A DNA stretch of 64,000 nucleotides from Cellvibrionales bacterium (GTDB taxonomy: Bacteria; Pseudomonadota; Gammaproteobacteria; Pseudomonadales; JAHEIH01). The notes beneath the pieces were generated by a model. That model did no database searches. It was not told the origin of the DNA and saw only the letters and a list, made by a program, of their open reading frames with translations. Positions 36,647 through 45,877 of this stretch are shown here, in pieces (the first letter of the stretch is position 1; each line of letters begins with the position of its first letter). The position numbers were made by a program, and so were the translations under genes. The stretch lies in contig JAHEIH010000002.1 in assembly GCA_024639455.1 (NCBI GenBank), positions 1 to 64,000 of the forward strand. Reading direction: 5' to 3'.

Positions 36647-37708
36647 ATGCCTAACCATAAATGGACTCTGAAAACGTTGGCGCAAGAATTGGGGGTATCT
36701 ATTGCCACCATGTCTAATGCCTACAACCGTCCGGATCAACTATCTGCGAGCCTCCGAGAAAGATTGCTTAAACAAGCTCAAGCCCTAGGCTATAGCGGGC
36801 CGAGCGCGGCCGCCAGCAGCCTGCGAACCGGTCGCACTGGAGTTATTGGTGTCATGATCTCCCACCCGCTAAGCTATAGCTTTATCGATCCAGTGGCGGG
36901 CATGTTTCTCGAAGGCGTTTCGCGCGAGTTAGAAGCGAATGGCATGAGTATGTTGCTGCTTTCCTCTCGGCTTGAACATGAGGCTCTAGCGGGTCATGTC
37001 TCACTGGTGGATGGCTTCATTATCTATGGCCCACCGCTGCCTTCGATTGCCGATTTTATGCGCCGCCAAGCCAAACCCATCGTTACCGTCGATTTTGAAA
37101 TGGACGACGTTCCCGCCGTGACCGTCGATGATTTTGGGGGCTGCTTCAACCTGGCCCGCTATGGTACCGAAAAAGGTCAACGTGTGGCGCTGATTGGCTT
37201 GCGCTTATTCGACAGCGATACGGTCGAAAATGCCGAGGGTAAGGAGCTACTTGATAGCCACTACAGCACCATTAAACGCTTACAAGGCTTCCGTGAGGGG
37301 GTGGCTCAAAATGGTATCATCATCGAAGATAAAGATATTTGGTGTGCTCCGGAAAATTTGCACAACCATGGCCGTGAAGTAGCGGAAAAACTGTTTGAGC
37401 AGGACGACCACCCCAATGTTGTGATGTGCATGAGCGATAGGCTCGCATTGGCTGCGATTGAAGTTGCCCGCGAAAAGAAACTCAACGTGCCGAAAGATGT
37501 CAAAATCAGTGGTTTTGATGATATTCCTGAATCCAAACGCAGCTTCCCAAGTCTGACCACGGTGACGCAGCAGTGTCAGCTGAAAGGGAAAATAGCAGCG
37601 CAAATGTTCAGCGGTGAGCGCGAAATGGCGTCGGTTAAGTTGGAAACTCAGGTGCAATTTCGCATGAGCTATTTAATGCCGATCAAGCGCGTCAAAGACA
37701 CCCTATGA
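36647..37708 (+). CDS. LacI-family transcriptional regulator of the glycerol operon
   Basis: This 353-aa regulator has an N-terminal helix-turn-helix ([23 protein letters not shown], key part [13 protein letters not shown]). The LacI hinge helix ([17 protein letters not shown]) follows, and then a periplasmic-binding-protein-like effector domain with [18 protein letters not shown] near the C-terminus. It overlaps glpK by four bases (ATGA), so it surely acts on glycerol use. Most relatives use the DeoR-type GlpR instead, so the ligand (glycerol, glycerol 3-phosphate or another sugar) is unknown. It is probably a repressor of its own operon. The start at ATG 36647 has no strong ribosome site. 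Confidence 0.88.
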   Translation: MPNHKWTLKTLAQELGVSIATMSNAYNRPDQLSASLRERLLKQAQALGYSGPSAAASSLRTGRTGVIGVMISHPLSYSFIDPVAGMFLEGVSRELEANGMSMLLLSSRLEHEALAGHVSLVDGFIIYGPPLPSIADFMRRQAKPIVTVDFEMDDVPAVTVDDFGGCFNLARYGTEKGQRVALIGLRLFDSDTVENAEGKELLDSHYSTIKRLQGFREGVAQNGIIIEDKDIWCAPENLHNHGREVAEKLFEQDDHPNVVMCMSDRLALAAIEVAREKKLNVPKDVKISGFDDIPESKRSFPSLTTVTQQCQLKGKIAAQMFSGEREMASVKLETQVQFRMSYLMPIKRVKDTL

Positions 37709-39183
37709 CCAAACGATTAGCGATACTAGCCATCGATCAAGGCACCACCAGCAGCCGCGCGATGGTGTTTGATCAATTGACCTCGGTTGTCTCTAATGCA
37801 CAAAGTGAATTTGCCCAATTTTACCCTGCCGATGGCTGGGTTGAGCATGACCCGGAAGAGATTTGGTCAACGACATTGGAGGTGACTCAGCGAGCTTTCT
37901 CGCAAGCACAAGAGGTTGATATTGTTGCGCTTGGTATCACCAATCAGCGCGAAACGACGGTCGTGTGGGACCGCAACACTGGTGCAGCGATCTACCCAGC
38001 GATTGTTTGGCAAGACCGACGCACCGCCGATGTGTGCCGGCAGCTTGCTACTGCGGGTCACTCGGCTGAGGTTCAGCAAAAGACCGGCTTGCTTCTCGAC
38101 CCCTATTTTTCAGCCACCAAAGTGGCGTGGATATTGGACCATGTGGATGGCGCCCGCGATCGCGCCGAGCGCGGTGAGTTGGCATTTGGCACCATCGACA
38201 GCTTCCTGATATGGCGTCTCACCGGCGGCGCGGTGCACGCCACCGATGCCACCAATGCCAGCCGCACCAGTTTGTACAACATCCATAGCGGCGTGTGGGA
38301 TGAGGGCTTGTTGGCGATGTTCCGTGTACCTGCGTCAATAATGCCAACGGTGAAAAACTGCGACGATGACTTCGGTGTCACCGCCTCAGGGTTATTACCC
38401 ATCGAGTTGCCGATCCGCGGCGTGGCAGGTGATCAACAAGCCGCTTCGTTGGGGCAGTGTTGCTTCGACGCCGGCGATATCAAAAGTACCTATGGCACCG
38501 GGTGTTTCGTGTTGCTTAACACCGGTGAACAAGCCGTGATGTCTAATAATCAACTGCTGACTACGGTGGCTTATCAGCTGGATGGCGTGCCTTACTACGC
38601 CCTCGAGGGGTCGATTTTTATTGCGGGTGCTGCGGTGCAGTGGTTACGCGATGGTTTAAAGATTATCCAACACGCGGGTGATACTGAAGCTATGGCGATG
38701 CAACTGGCGAGCAATGAAGGGGTCTATCTCGTGCCCGCGTTCACTGGCCTGGGAGTACCGTATTGGCGCCCCGATATCCGCGGTGCCATATTTGGTTTGA
38801 CGCGCGCCACCGGGCCAGAGCACTTCGCCCGTGCCACCTTGGAGGCGATTGGTTATCTCACCCACGATCTGTTAGAGGCGATGGCCAAAGATGGTATTGC
38901 ACCGCGCTCTTTGCGCGTCGATGGGGGGATGGTGGCCAACGACTGGCTGTGTCAATTTCTGGCCGATGTGCTGCAGGTAGAGGTGATTCGCCCTGTCGTG
39001 TTGGAAACTACTGCGTTAGGTGCCGCCTATTTAGCGGGGCGTAGCACTGGTGTCTACGGAGATCGCGCCGAGTTTGCCCAGCGCTGGCAGCGGCAACGGC
39101 AGTTCTCCCCCCTGTGCGACGATGCTCAGCGACAGCAGTGGTTGGTGGGTTGGCGTCGCGCGATACAGCAGCTGCTGAGTTAA
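37705..39183 (+). CDS. glpK: Glycerol kinase
   Basis: GlpK phosphorylates glycerol at the 3-position using ATP. The 492-aa FGGY-family protein shows [15 protein letters not shown] at the N-terminus, [14 protein letters not shown] with substrate-contacting residues, [15 protein letters not shown] as the phosphate-binding loop, and [19 protein letters not shown], typical of GlpK. Length is slightly under the 500 of E. coli. It is coupled to the regulator by an ATGA overlap and followed by glpD 6 bases later. No glpF facilitator is found in the operon. Confidence 0.96.
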   Translation: MTKRLAILAIDQGTTSSRAMVFDQLTSVVSNAQSEFAQFYPADGWVEHDPEEIWSTTLEVTQRAFSQAQEVDIVALGITNQRETTVVWDRNTGAAIYPAIVWQDRRTADVCRQLATAGHSAEVQQKTGLLLDPYFSATKVAWILDHVDGARDRAERGELAFGTIDSFLIWRLTGGAVHATDATNASRTSLYNIHSGVWDEGLLAMFRVPASIMPTVKNCDDDFGVTASGLLPIELPIRGVAGDQQAASLGQCCFDAGDIKSTYGTGCFVLLNTGEQAVMSNNQLLTTVAYQLDGVPYYALEGSIFIAGAAVQWLRDGLKIIQHAGDTEAMAMQLASNEGVYLVPAFTGLGVPYWRPDIRGAIFGLTRATGPEHFARATLEAIGYLTHDLLEAMAKDGIAPRSLRVDGGMVANDWLCQFLADVLQVEVIRPVVLETTALGAAYLAGRSTGVYGDRAEFAQRWQRQRQFSPLCDDAQRQQWLVGWRRAIQQLLS

Positions 39184-39189
39184 ATTGCT

Positions 39190-40800
39190 ATGAGCTTGCG
39201 CCATACTTTTATCGAACAGCACAAACAGCGCATCTTCGATACTTTGGTGGTGGGCGGCGGTATTAATGGCGCGGTATCCGCCGCTGCACTCTCGGCCAAG
39301 GGTGCCGCTGTGGCGCTCATTGATCGCGGTGACTTTGCCGGTGAGACAAGTTCTCAATCATCCAACCTTGCTTGGGGCGGCATCAAATACCTCGAAAGCC
39401 ACGAATATGGTTTGGTGTGGAAACTGTGCCGCTCCCGAAATCATCTCATGCGTTGCTACCCCTCGACGGTGGAAGAAATCCGTTTCGTGGCGTCGATTCA
39501 AAAGGGCTTTCGCTTCCCCGCCTGGTTTATTTATCTCGGTGCCTTGCTGTACTGGGTGTTTGGTCGTTTTCAAACACGTGCGCCGCGTTATCTATCGCCG
39601 GCGGCCTTGAAGGCGCGCGACCCCAGTATTGATATCAGTCACATCAGCGGCGGTGTTGAATACTCTGATTGCTACCTACACGACAACGATGCCCGTTTTG
39701 TGTGGAACTTCATTCGGACTGCCATCGACTACGGCTGTGCCGCGGCAAACTACGTTGAGTTGCTCGACAGTGAATTCCGCGATGGTCTTTGGCACTGCCA
39801 ACTGCGCGACAATATCCGTGGCGAGTGTTACAGCCTGCGTGCCAAGGCGCTTGTGAATGCTGCAGGGCCGCAAGTTGATGCGATCAACCGAGGCTTGGCT
39901 GTGACGACAACACACCGTCATTTGTTCTCGAAAGGGGTGCATTTGATCGTTGATCGCCTAGGCAATAGCGACAGCATCAAGGCTTTTTTTGCTTCCGATG
40001 GACGTTTATTTTTCGTCATCCCGATGGGACCGAAAACCTGCATCGGAACCACCGATACCCAGGTGGATGACCCCACGGCGGCGGTCACTGATGAAGACCG
40101 TCGTTTCATTTTAGATAATGTGAATAGCCTGCTCGATCTGCTTCGTCCTCTGACCGAGGGCGATATCATTGCCGAGCGTTGTGGCGTTCGCCCGTTGGCG
40201 CTTGAGGGAAGCGATGGCGTCGCTGATTGGGTGAAACTGTCCCGCAAACATGCGATTGAGCTTGATGACGCCTTGCCGATGTTGAGTATTTTTGGCGGCA
40301 AGTTAACCGACTGTATCAATGTTGGTGATGAGGTGGCTGAGTACATAGCTGATATGGGGGTTGAGTTGCCTCTCCGCAACAAACGTTGGTACGGTGAGCC
40401 AGCAGCCGATATCAAACAGGAATTCATGCATCAGGCGCTGGCGATGCGCTTGGATGATATGACCCCAAGTTCGTCTTCCGAGCCTCTCACCAAGCGTCTC
40501 TGGCGTCGCTATGGGAGTCACGCGTTAGCGTTATTAGAGATGATTCGGCAAGACCCTCGAGACGCCGAGTTGTTGATAGAGAATGCCGAGTATCTTCGCT
40601 GTGAGGTAGCGTTAGCCGCGCGTATGGAAATGATTACTACGCTTGATGATTTCCTGCGTCGGCGTTCTAAAATTGCGCTGGTCGTCAGGCGCGAAGATAT
40701 CCTGTCGGCACCGGGTTTGATCGACGCATGTCAACTCCTCTTTGGTGAGCAAGCCGATCAGGCGCTGGCGGATTACCTGGCTATGCAAGTGGGACGCTAA
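39190..40800 (+). CDS. glpD: FAD-dependent glycerol-3-phosphate dehydrogenase
   Basis: This 536-aa protein oxidises glycerol 3-phosphate to dihydroxyacetone phosphate at the inner membrane, passing electrons to quinone. The FAD-binding motif VVGGGINGAVSAAALSAKG (GxGxxG near residues 19-25) is followed by SSNLAWGGIKYLE. The substrate region includes IPMGPKTCIGTTDT and ISGGVEYSDCYLHDNDAR. The helical C-terminal DAO_C domain is present. The aerobic GlpD role is supported by the preceding glpK. The gene ends with a weak hairpin at 40815-40834. Confidence 0.93.
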   Translation: MSLRHTFIEQHKQRIFDTLVVGGGINGAVSAAALSAKGAAVALIDRGDFAGETSSQSSNLAWGGIKYLESHEYGLVWKLCRSRNHLMRCYPSTVEEIRFVASIQKGFRFPAWFIYLGALLYWVFGRFQTRAPRYLSPAALKARDPSIDISHISGGVEYSDCYLHDNDARFVWNFIRTAIDYGCAAANYVELLDSEFRDGLWHCQLRDNIRGECYSLRAKALVNAAGPQVDAINRGLAVTTTHRHLFSKGVHLIVDRLGNSDSIKAFFASDGRLFFVIPMGPKTCIGTTDTQVDDPTAAVTDEDRRFILDNVNSLLDLLRPLTEGDIIAERCGVRPLALEGSDGVADWVKLSRKHAIELDDALPMLSIFGGKLTDCINVGDEVAEYIADMGVELPLRNKRWYGEPAADIKQEFMHQALAMRLDDMTPSSSSEPLTKRLWRRYGSHALALLEMIRQDPRDAELLIENAEYLRCEVALAARMEMITTLDDFLRRRSKIALVVRREDILSAPGLIDACQLLFGEQADQALADYLAMQVGR

Positions 40801-40814
40801 ACTTTTTTCTCTGC

Positions 40815-40834
40815 ACCCGAGGGGGGCGGGTTTT
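40815..40834 (+). terminator. Weak terminator after glpD
   Basis: A five-base stem ACCCG/CGGGT closes a seven-base G-rich loop and is followed by TTTT. It is modest, but placed correctly 14 bases after the glpD stop. The remaining gap to 41004 shows only an unsupported TATACT (-10-like) and nothing else clear. Confidence 0.45.
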
Positions 40835-41004
40835 AATACCTTCTGTAAACCTTTTCTATTCATCGGCCTTATGGCTCTTATAAATGATTCGCATCCTCTA
40901 GCGCTTGCTATTGTCGTATACTTGCAACCAAGGCTACCAAGGAAAGGTAGCGACGGGAGTGATGGATTACCCAATCACGGAAACAGTTACAGTGGAGAAA
41001 AGCT

Positions 41005-41178
41005 ATGGAAGATAGAGACCTGCACAAATCTTTCTGGTTGCAAGAGGCTTGGCACATCGAGCGCGAAGGCGCCCGTGCGGCCAATATGGGTAAGTCCGAC
41101 CGCGATTGCCCCTACCGAGGTGATTGGCGTGCCGACCTGTGGCGCCAAGGGCTTCGCCAAACCAACCAGCAACGTTAA
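41005..41178 (+). CDS. Small ribosome modulation factor (RMF)-like protein
   Basis: This short gene encodes 57 aa. The core EREGARAANMGKSDRDCPY aligns with the RMF pattern RGxxAGxxGxSxxxCPY, and WRADLWRQGLRQ matches the RxxWxxGWR element that follows. In E. coli RMF dimerises 70S ribosomes in stationary phase. The start ATG 41005 is well placed behind AGTGGAGAAAAGCT. A good terminator follows the TAA. The N-terminus (MEDRDLHKSFWLQ) differs from the basic start of E. coli RMF, so it may be a paralogue or a related ribosome-binding protein rather than RMF itself. Confidence 0.7.
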   Translation: MEDRDLHKSFWLQEAWHIEREGARAANMGKSDRDCPYRGDWRADLWRQGLRQTNQQR

Positions 41179-41183
41179 ATGTT

Positions 41184-41209
41184 AACGCCGCTTATGAGGC
41201 GGCGTTTTT
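41184..41209 (+). terminator. Terminator after the RMF-like gene
   Basis: AACGCCGC (41184-41191) pairs with GCGGCGTT (41199-41206) around a 7-base loop, followed by a T run. It suggests the small gene is transcribed alone. Confidence 0.88.
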
Positions 41210-41317
41210 GTTTAACGAATCGCTATTTGCTATCGCGGGTACGTTTCGCCTTGCGCCTTTAACGAGGCGAGCATAGGATAGGCATCCGTAAAGGACGCTA
41301 ATCTTTAGGAGAAAACG

Positions 41318-41860
41318 GTGCTGCGCCGCGTATTGCATAACTGGCTATTTAAGTGGACGGCTGATAAGCCTTGTCGACTGATTTATGTCGAAGAACGCCC
41401 ATACCTTGAACGCTACTACCTCGGTCAGTGGTTTGGTTATATTGCTTATTTGCACCGTTTTGTTTCCAGTGACCGTGAACGGCATATCCACAATCATCCG
41501 TGGCAGCGCGGTTTTACCTGGATAGTGAGCGGTCGCTATAGAGAAGAGCGATTGGTGGACTTGTGTCCTACGGCAGGCGAATCGGGTTGTGTCACCACGA
41601 TTAAAACACGGCGCTGGTTTGGGCGTGTCAACGGTAACACCTTTCACCGCATTCATGACGCTGTCCCTGGAACATGGACGCTGTTTGTCCATTCACCCTT
41701 TTTAAAAGAGAAGGGGTGGGGGTTTATGTCTCAATCGGCGGATGACCCTGCGCAGACGATTTTTTCTACTCACGTGTCACGCTCAAGCCGACGCTGGTGG
41801 GAAACCCAATCTGTGGGGAGAGAAATGCCGAGGCAGCCGGTGGAGTTTTTTGCCCCCTAA
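41318..41860 (+). CDS. Cupin-like hypothetical protein with HxHNHPW motif
   Basis: This 180-aa protein has no function I can name. It contains RHIHNHPWQRGFTWIVSGRYREE (key part HIHNHPW), and later NGNTFHRIHDAVPGTWTLFVHSP (key part FHRIHD), which together look like the two metal-binding histidine strands of a cupin-type barrel. It is rich in Arg and Trp. The start ATG 41318 follows TTAGGAGAAAACG, a strong ribosome site. It overlaps no gene upstream, and its 3' end lies 92 bases before the next gene. A metal-dependent small-molecule enzyme or a binding protein is possible. Confidence 0.55.
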   Translation: MLRRVLHNWLFKWTADKPCRLIYVEERPYLERYYLGQWFGYIAYLHRFVSSDRERHIHNHPWQRGFTWIVSGRYREERLVDLCPTAGESGCVTTIKTRRWFGRVNGNTFHRIHDAVPGTWTLFVHSPFLKEKGWGFMSQSADDPAQTIFSTHVSRSSRRWWETQSVGREMPRQPVEFFAP

Positions 41861-41952
41861 ATGCCAGGCGGACAAATATTGTCCCAATGTATTGCAACAT
41901 TTTAGCGGTGTTTCTTTTGGGCGCACCGCTGCCGCGAGGCGAGGTCGGGGTT

Positions 41953-42570
41953 ATGGGATTTGTCAGTACCACTTTCGTCGATGTCTTTTTGGCCATCTAT
42001 TTCTCATCGGTCGCGCTATTTTATACCGCTCGCATTATATTTTTACGTCGTCAGCGGCCTGCTGTTGCGCTGGTTGACCACGGGCGTGCTTATCAGCGGC
42101 AGTGGTGGACGCATGCGACTTTTCGTATATTTCGCGCCCTTATTTGGTGCGTATGTGTGGCGCGCTTGTGGCTACCTGATATAGATCGCTGGATCCAGTT
42201 GATGGCCTTAGATCCTGCGTTGCGTGGCTTGGGTGTGCTATGGCTATTAGGTGGCTTTGCGCTTGCCTTAGTGGGCCATCGTACCCTAGGGGGACAGTGG
42301 CGCTCGGGCGTTCATGCTGATCAGCATACAACCTTAATTACACAAGGCATCTATGCCTACAGCCGCAATCCTATGTTTATTGGCGTGCGCATTGCCTTGG
42401 TAGGCTTCTTATTGGCGCTACCTTCGTTGCTGTCGTTGGTAAGTTTAGTGACAGGCTGGTGGATGTTGGGCCTGCAAACGACGGTTGAGGAAGCGCATTT
42501 AGAGCGATTGCATGGTGAGCGATATCAGGCCTATCAGCAGCATGTGGCGAAATGGTGGTCGCTACGTTAA
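41953..42570 (+). CDS. Membrane methyltransferase, isoprenylcysteine carboxyl methyltransferase family
   Basis: This integral membrane protein of about 205 aa has several hydrophobic helices. The conserved C-terminal motif YAYSRNPMFIGV, followed by the glutamate-rich EEAHLERLHGERYQAYQQHVAKW, is typical of the ICMT-like/phospholipid methyltransferase family. Bacterial members are mostly uncharacterised S-adenosylmethionine-dependent membrane enzymes. The ATG at 41953, after GAGGTCGGGG, is preferred. The frame opens earlier (41797, 41887), but those starts overlap the preceding gene or a less membrane-like stretch. Its end overlaps the Lrp-type gene on the other strand by 9 bases. Confidence 0.72.
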   Translation: MGFVSTTFVDVFLAIYFSSVALFYTARIIFLRRQRPAVALVDHGRAYQRQWWTHATFRIFRALIWCVCVARLWLPDIDRWIQLMALDPALRGLGVLWLLGGFALALVGHRTLGGQWRSGVHADQHTTLITQGIYAYSRNPMFIGVRIALVGFLLALPSLLSLVSLVTGWWMLGLQTTVEEAHLERLHGERYQAYQQHVAKWWSLR

Positions 42571-43044
42571 GGGGGCGTTCTCAACGATCGCTTGCATAGC
42601 GACATAAGTTGCCGTGTTGGACATATGGGGTAGGGTGGAGATCTTTTCTGCCAATACACGACGGTAGTCGCTCATGTTGTGGGTACGAATTTTTAGTAGG
42701 TAGTCAAAGTGCCCGGCGATTAAGTGTACCTGCTCCACTTCGGGAATATTTTTCACTGCGTTGTTGAATTCCGCTAGCGCTCTTTCGCGGGTGTCGCTCA
42801 GTTTTATTTCCACAAAGGCGATGTGGTCCATGCCCAACAGAATGGGGTCTAATACGGCTCGATAGCCGCGGATATAGCCCTCTTTCTCCAAGCGCTTTAA
42901 GCGGGTCTGAGTGGGCGATTTCGACAGCCCAATACGATCTGCTAACTCGGTCAGACTGATGCGGCCATTAGTACTGACGACACGTAAAATGGCGAGGTCG
43001 AATTTATCGAGCTCAACGTTAGTTGTTCTGAATTTTTGATTCAT
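42562..43044 (-). CDS. Lrp/AsnC-family transcriptional regulator
   Basis: This 160-aa regulator has an N-terminal helix-turn-helix (ISLTELADRIGLSKSPTQTRLKRLEKEG, key part LSKSPTQTRLKRLE). A C-terminal RAM ligand-binding domain follows (HIAFVEIKLSD and VHLIAGHFDYLLKIRT). Such proteins sense amino acids and control transport or metabolism genes. The target is unknown; neither neighbour is an amino-acid gene. It is convergent with the methyltransferase gene, overlapping by 9 bases, and its promoter would lie between it and umuD. The start is ATG 43042-43044. Confidence 0.93.
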   Translation of the reverse strand: MNQKFRTTNVELDKFDLAILRVVSTNGRISLTELADRIGLSKSPTQTRLKRLEKEGYIRGYRAVLDPILLGMDHIAFVEIKLSDTRERALAEFNNAVKNIPEVEQVHLIAGHFDYLLKIRTHNMSDYRRVLAEKISTLPHMSNTATYVAMQAIVENAPLT

Positions 43045-43182
43045 AGCGAGACTCTGTAGTGCTGCGGCAGCTTATATCAGGAGATTGTCTGCTAATACTA
43101 AGGCAAAAAGGAGATCTGTGCTTGCCAGATACGTGACTATTTTAATTTTTCCGCTTGAGCGGCTGCAAAAATCGCTCTAATA

Positions 43183-43202
43183 TACTGTATGTTTGTACAG
43201 TA
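43183..43202 (+). promoter_or_regulatory. LexA box (SOS operator) of umuDC
   Basis: TACTGTATGTTTGTACAGTA is a perfect CTGT-N8-ACAG palindrome with TA flanks. It sits 14 bases before the umuD start, placing it over the expected promoter. This is the best regulatory site match in the window. Confidence 0.92.
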
Positions 43203-43216
43203 TACAGGAGTGCGCC

Positions 43217-43660
43217 ATGTCGGTGTCAATCATGGGGCGCTGCGACAGTGTTGAACTTCAGCAGGCGCTCCCCATCCCACTTTACCTTGAACGCGTGTCG
43301 GCGGGGTTTCCCTCGCCAGCGCAGGACTTTATTGAGAAAACCCTCGACCTGAACGAGCTGTGTATCCAGCACCCGGCGGCAACTTTTTTTGTGAGAGTCG
43401 AAGGTGAATCGATGCGCGATGCGGGCATCTATCCCGGCGATGTCCTGGTGGTTGATCGAAGTTTGCATGCCAGTCACGGTGATATCGTGATTGCAAGTTT
43501 ACAGGGTGAAATGACGGTTAAAGAGTTGTCTACCCGGCCGCGTTTGGCTCTGCTGGCGCACAATCCGGTGTTTCCCACGATAGCGATTGATAATCCGGAT
43601 GAGTTTGAAATTTTCGGTGTCGTAACGAATGTCGTGCGGCCGTTATCGCGAGGGCGTTAA
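43217..43660 (+). CDS. umuD: SOS mutagenesis protein UmuD
   Basis: UmuD cleaves itself under RecA* control, giving UmuD', which forms Pol V with UmuC. The 147-aa protein has the expected cleavage site Ala29-Gly30 (RVSAGFPSP). The catalytic Ser65 is in VEGESMRDAG, and Lys102 is in MTVKEL, a Ser-Lys dyad of the LexA/UmuD peptidase family. The start ATG 43217 follows CAGGAG; the longer reading from 43193 would begin inside the LexA box and is rejected. umuC begins 3 bases after its stop. Confidence 0.95.
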   Translation: MSVSIMGRCDSVELQQALPIPLYLERVSAGFPSPAQDFIEKTLDLNELCIQHPAATFFVRVEGESMRDAGIYPGDVLVVDRSLHASHGDIVIASLQGEMTVKELSTRPRLALLAHNPVFPTIAIDNPDEFEIFGVVTNVVRPLSRGR

Positions 43661-43662
43661 GC

Positions 43663-44925
43663 GTGTACGCGCTCGTTGACTGCAACAATTTTTACGCCGC
43701 CTGCGAACGGCTGTTTCGGCCCGATCTCAAGCATCGGCCCATCGTGGTATTGTCGAACAACGACGGCTGTGTGGTGGCCCGATCCTACGAAGCGAAGGCG
43801 CTCGGTATCAAGATGGGGGTACCCATCTTTAAGGTGCGCGAAGATATTCGTCGTCACAATATATTGGTATTTAGTTCTAATTACACACTGTATGGCGATA
43901 TTTCTGCGCGTGTTATGTGCACGTTAGAGGCTATGGCGCCGCGGGTAGAAGTATATTCCATTGATGAAGCGTTTCTCGATGTGCACGGAGTGAGCCATTG
44001 TCGTGATCTTGTGGCCTTTGGGGGCGAGGTGCGGCAGCGGGTTTATCAAGACACAGGTATTACCGTATGTGTTGGGATAGCGCCCAGTAAAACATTAGCT
44101 AAATTAGCGAATTACGCCGCGAAAAAATATCCCGCCACCAAGGGGGTGGTGGATTTATCGGATCCCTTGCGGCGCCGGCGACTGATGCACATTACCCCTG
44201 TCGACGAAGTGTGGGGGGTGGGGCGACGCTTGGCCGTGCGGTTGCGTGATATGGGTATCAACACCGCCTTGCAACTGGCGGACTACAACAAAAAAGCGCT
44301 GCGGCGGCACTTTTCGGTAGTGCTAGAGCGCACCGCGCGCGAGTTAAACGGCGAAGATTGCCTGGATTTTGAACAGGTGGCCGAACCCAAGCAGCAGATC
44401 ATGTGTAGCCGCTCTTTTGGTGAGCGCATCCACCGCATAGAGCCGATGCGCGAAGCCGTGGCCAAGTATGTCGCTAACGCCGCGGCTAAATTGCGAGCCG
44501 AACACCAACGGGCACAAGCTATTAGCTTATTTATGCGTACCAGTATGTTTAGCGACCGCGAGCCGCGTTACAGCAATGCAGCAACGGTGAAATTGATGCG
44601 CCCGAGCGACGATACGCGGGTATTGATGAAGCACGCTCAAGCGCTGGTGGGCAAGTTGTGGCGGGACGGTTTTGCCTATGCTAAGGCAGGGGTGTTGCTG
44701 GGTGACTTCTATCCGCGCTATGTGTGGCAGCCTAGCCTGCTCGATTTACTTGAGGTCGACCCACGGGCCGACAAGTTGATGGCAACGATGGACGCAATCA
44801 ACGCCAAGCAGCGCGGGGCCGTTTTTTGGGCGCGGCAAAACAACGGTACGCAGTGGCGTATGAAACAGGAGTTTCTATCGCCGGCCTACACCACCGACTG
44901 GCAGCAACTGCCGCGGGTGCGGTAG
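43663..44925 (+). CDS. umuC: Y-family DNA polymerase UmuC (Pol V)
   Basis: UmuC is the catalytic subunit of the error-prone translesion DNA polymerase V. It is 420 aa, close to E. coli's 422. The palm motifs ALVDCNNFYAACERLFRPDL and VYSIDEAFLDV hold the catalytic acidic residues. The VCVGIAPSKTLAKLANYAAKK region and the C-terminal UmuC-specific domain with the region ending TDWQQLPRVR are present. The start is GTG 43663, preceded directly by umuD, and both fall under the LexA box. A second Y-family polymerase, dinB, is found at 52033-53100. Confidence 0.95.
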   Translation: MYALVDCNNFYAACERLFRPDLKHRPIVVLSNNDGCVVARSYEAKALGIKMGVPIFKVREDIRRHNILVFSSNYTLYGDISARVMCTLEAMAPRVEVYSIDEAFLDVHGVSHCRDLVAFGGEVRQRVYQDTGITVCVGIAPSKTLAKLANYAAKKYPATKGVVDLSDPLRRRRLMHITPVDEVWGVGRRLAVRLRDMGINTALQLADYNKKALRRHFSVVLERTARELNGEDCLDFEQVAEPKQQIMCSRSFGERIHRIEPMREAVAKYVANAAAKLRAEHQRAQAISLFMRTSMFSDREPRYSNAATVKLMRPSDDTRVLMKHAQALVGKLWRDGFAYAKAGVLLGDFYPRYVWQPSLLDLLEVDPRADKLMATMDAINAKQRGAVFWARQNNGTQWRMKQEFLSPAYTTDWQQLPRVR

Positions 44926-44931
44926 TGGCAT

Positions 44932-45750
44932 TCAGGCGTTGGTCAACATGGGGTCGTGTATCCAACCTTCGAGTGGGTCGACATCACTAGGTTGCCCATA
45001 GTGGGGGGCGCTACAGCGCGCGGCCCACGCCGCTTGGATGGCGCACAAAAGGGCATCGATGGCGTCGCCGCTGGGGTCGTCAATTAACGCGGCATCGGTC
45101 TGTAAACGCACACCGTAGTCCTCCCACAATTGTTCGCTCTGCAGGTGTTGCCAAAGCATCAGACGTGCCTGCTGTTGTTCATAGGTTTGCTTGGTGGGGT
45201 CGTCTTGCTTGTAAGTCAGGCGGCCTATATAACGCCGCGCTAACAGTCCAGGATAGCACTCGAGCCCGATACGTGAATCGTCGTTGTCGCGCAATCCCGG
45301 CAAGCAAAGGTCGCTGTTAAGCAGGCGCGGCGCGCCCTCAAAAAACATCAATCCTACGGGTGTGCCATACAGTTTTTGTGGGCTAATGGCACCGGCGCGG
45401 GCGTCGGCGACACGACGGTGCTCTTTGTCGCCGTTCGGTCTGTCGGCGCGGTAGGCGTCGAGCGTGGTGCGAAACTGGGCGCGATCCCACTGACTGACAA
45501 GCCCCACATAGTCACGCCACGCTGGCGGCCAACCAATGTTTTCAATAAAACGGCGCGGCATGGCAAAGGGGAAGTCCATGCCCGCGAACCAAGGACCTGA
45601 CCGCTGCAAGAAGTGTTCAAAATCTGCCAGTGACGTCCAGCGCTGCAATTCTTTTACCCGAAGGCAATCGCCCTCGAGGACCGCTTCAATGCAAGTGATG
45701 TGTTTGCGCTTGCTGGGCGTACTGGTGAAATCGATGCCGTAAATATACAT
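44932..45750 (-). CDS. DUF429 domain protein, predicted RNase H-like fold
   Basis: This 272-aa protein begins MYIYGIDFTSTPSKRKHITC, the typical opening of the DUF429 family, where the first Asp is thought to be a metal ligand in an RNase H-like fold. Other conserved-looking parts are GMDFPFAMPRRFIEN and a C-terminal ALIDDPSGDAIDALLCAIQAAW, giving a second acidic cluster (key residues DDPSGDAIDALL). The biochemical function of the family is not established; it may be a nuclease. It is convergent with umuC, 6 bases apart. No operon partner is evident. Confidence 0.75.
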   Translation of the reverse strand: MYIYGIDFTSTPSKRKHITCIEAVLEGDCLRVKELQRWTSLADFEHFLQRSGPWFAGMDFPFAMPRRFIENIGWPPAWRDYVGLVSQWDRAQFRTTLDAYRADRPNGDKEHRRVADARAGAISPQKLYGTPVGLMFFEGAPRLLNSDLCLPGLRDNDDSRIGLECYPGLLARRYIGRLTYKQDDPTKQTYEQQQARLMLWQHLQSEQLWEDYGVRLQTDAALIDDPSGDAIDALLCAIQAAWAARCSAPHYGQPSDVDPLEGWIHDPMLTNA

Positions 45751-45877
45751 TAAATAAGAAAATCCAGTAATTTTCGGTGCGTGATAGTAATCAGTGCTAA
45801 AATTTGCACTAAATATGACACATCATGAGTTGCCATTGAAGGCGAAACTAAGATAATGAACTTAAGGCAGTGAGCGA

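Noticed and set aside
40742-41185. 147-codon plus-strand frame spanning the glpD end and the RMF-like gene
   Set aside because: It overlaps both genes out of frame and has no family features; the 57-aa RMF-like frame has a better ribosome site and a conserved motif.
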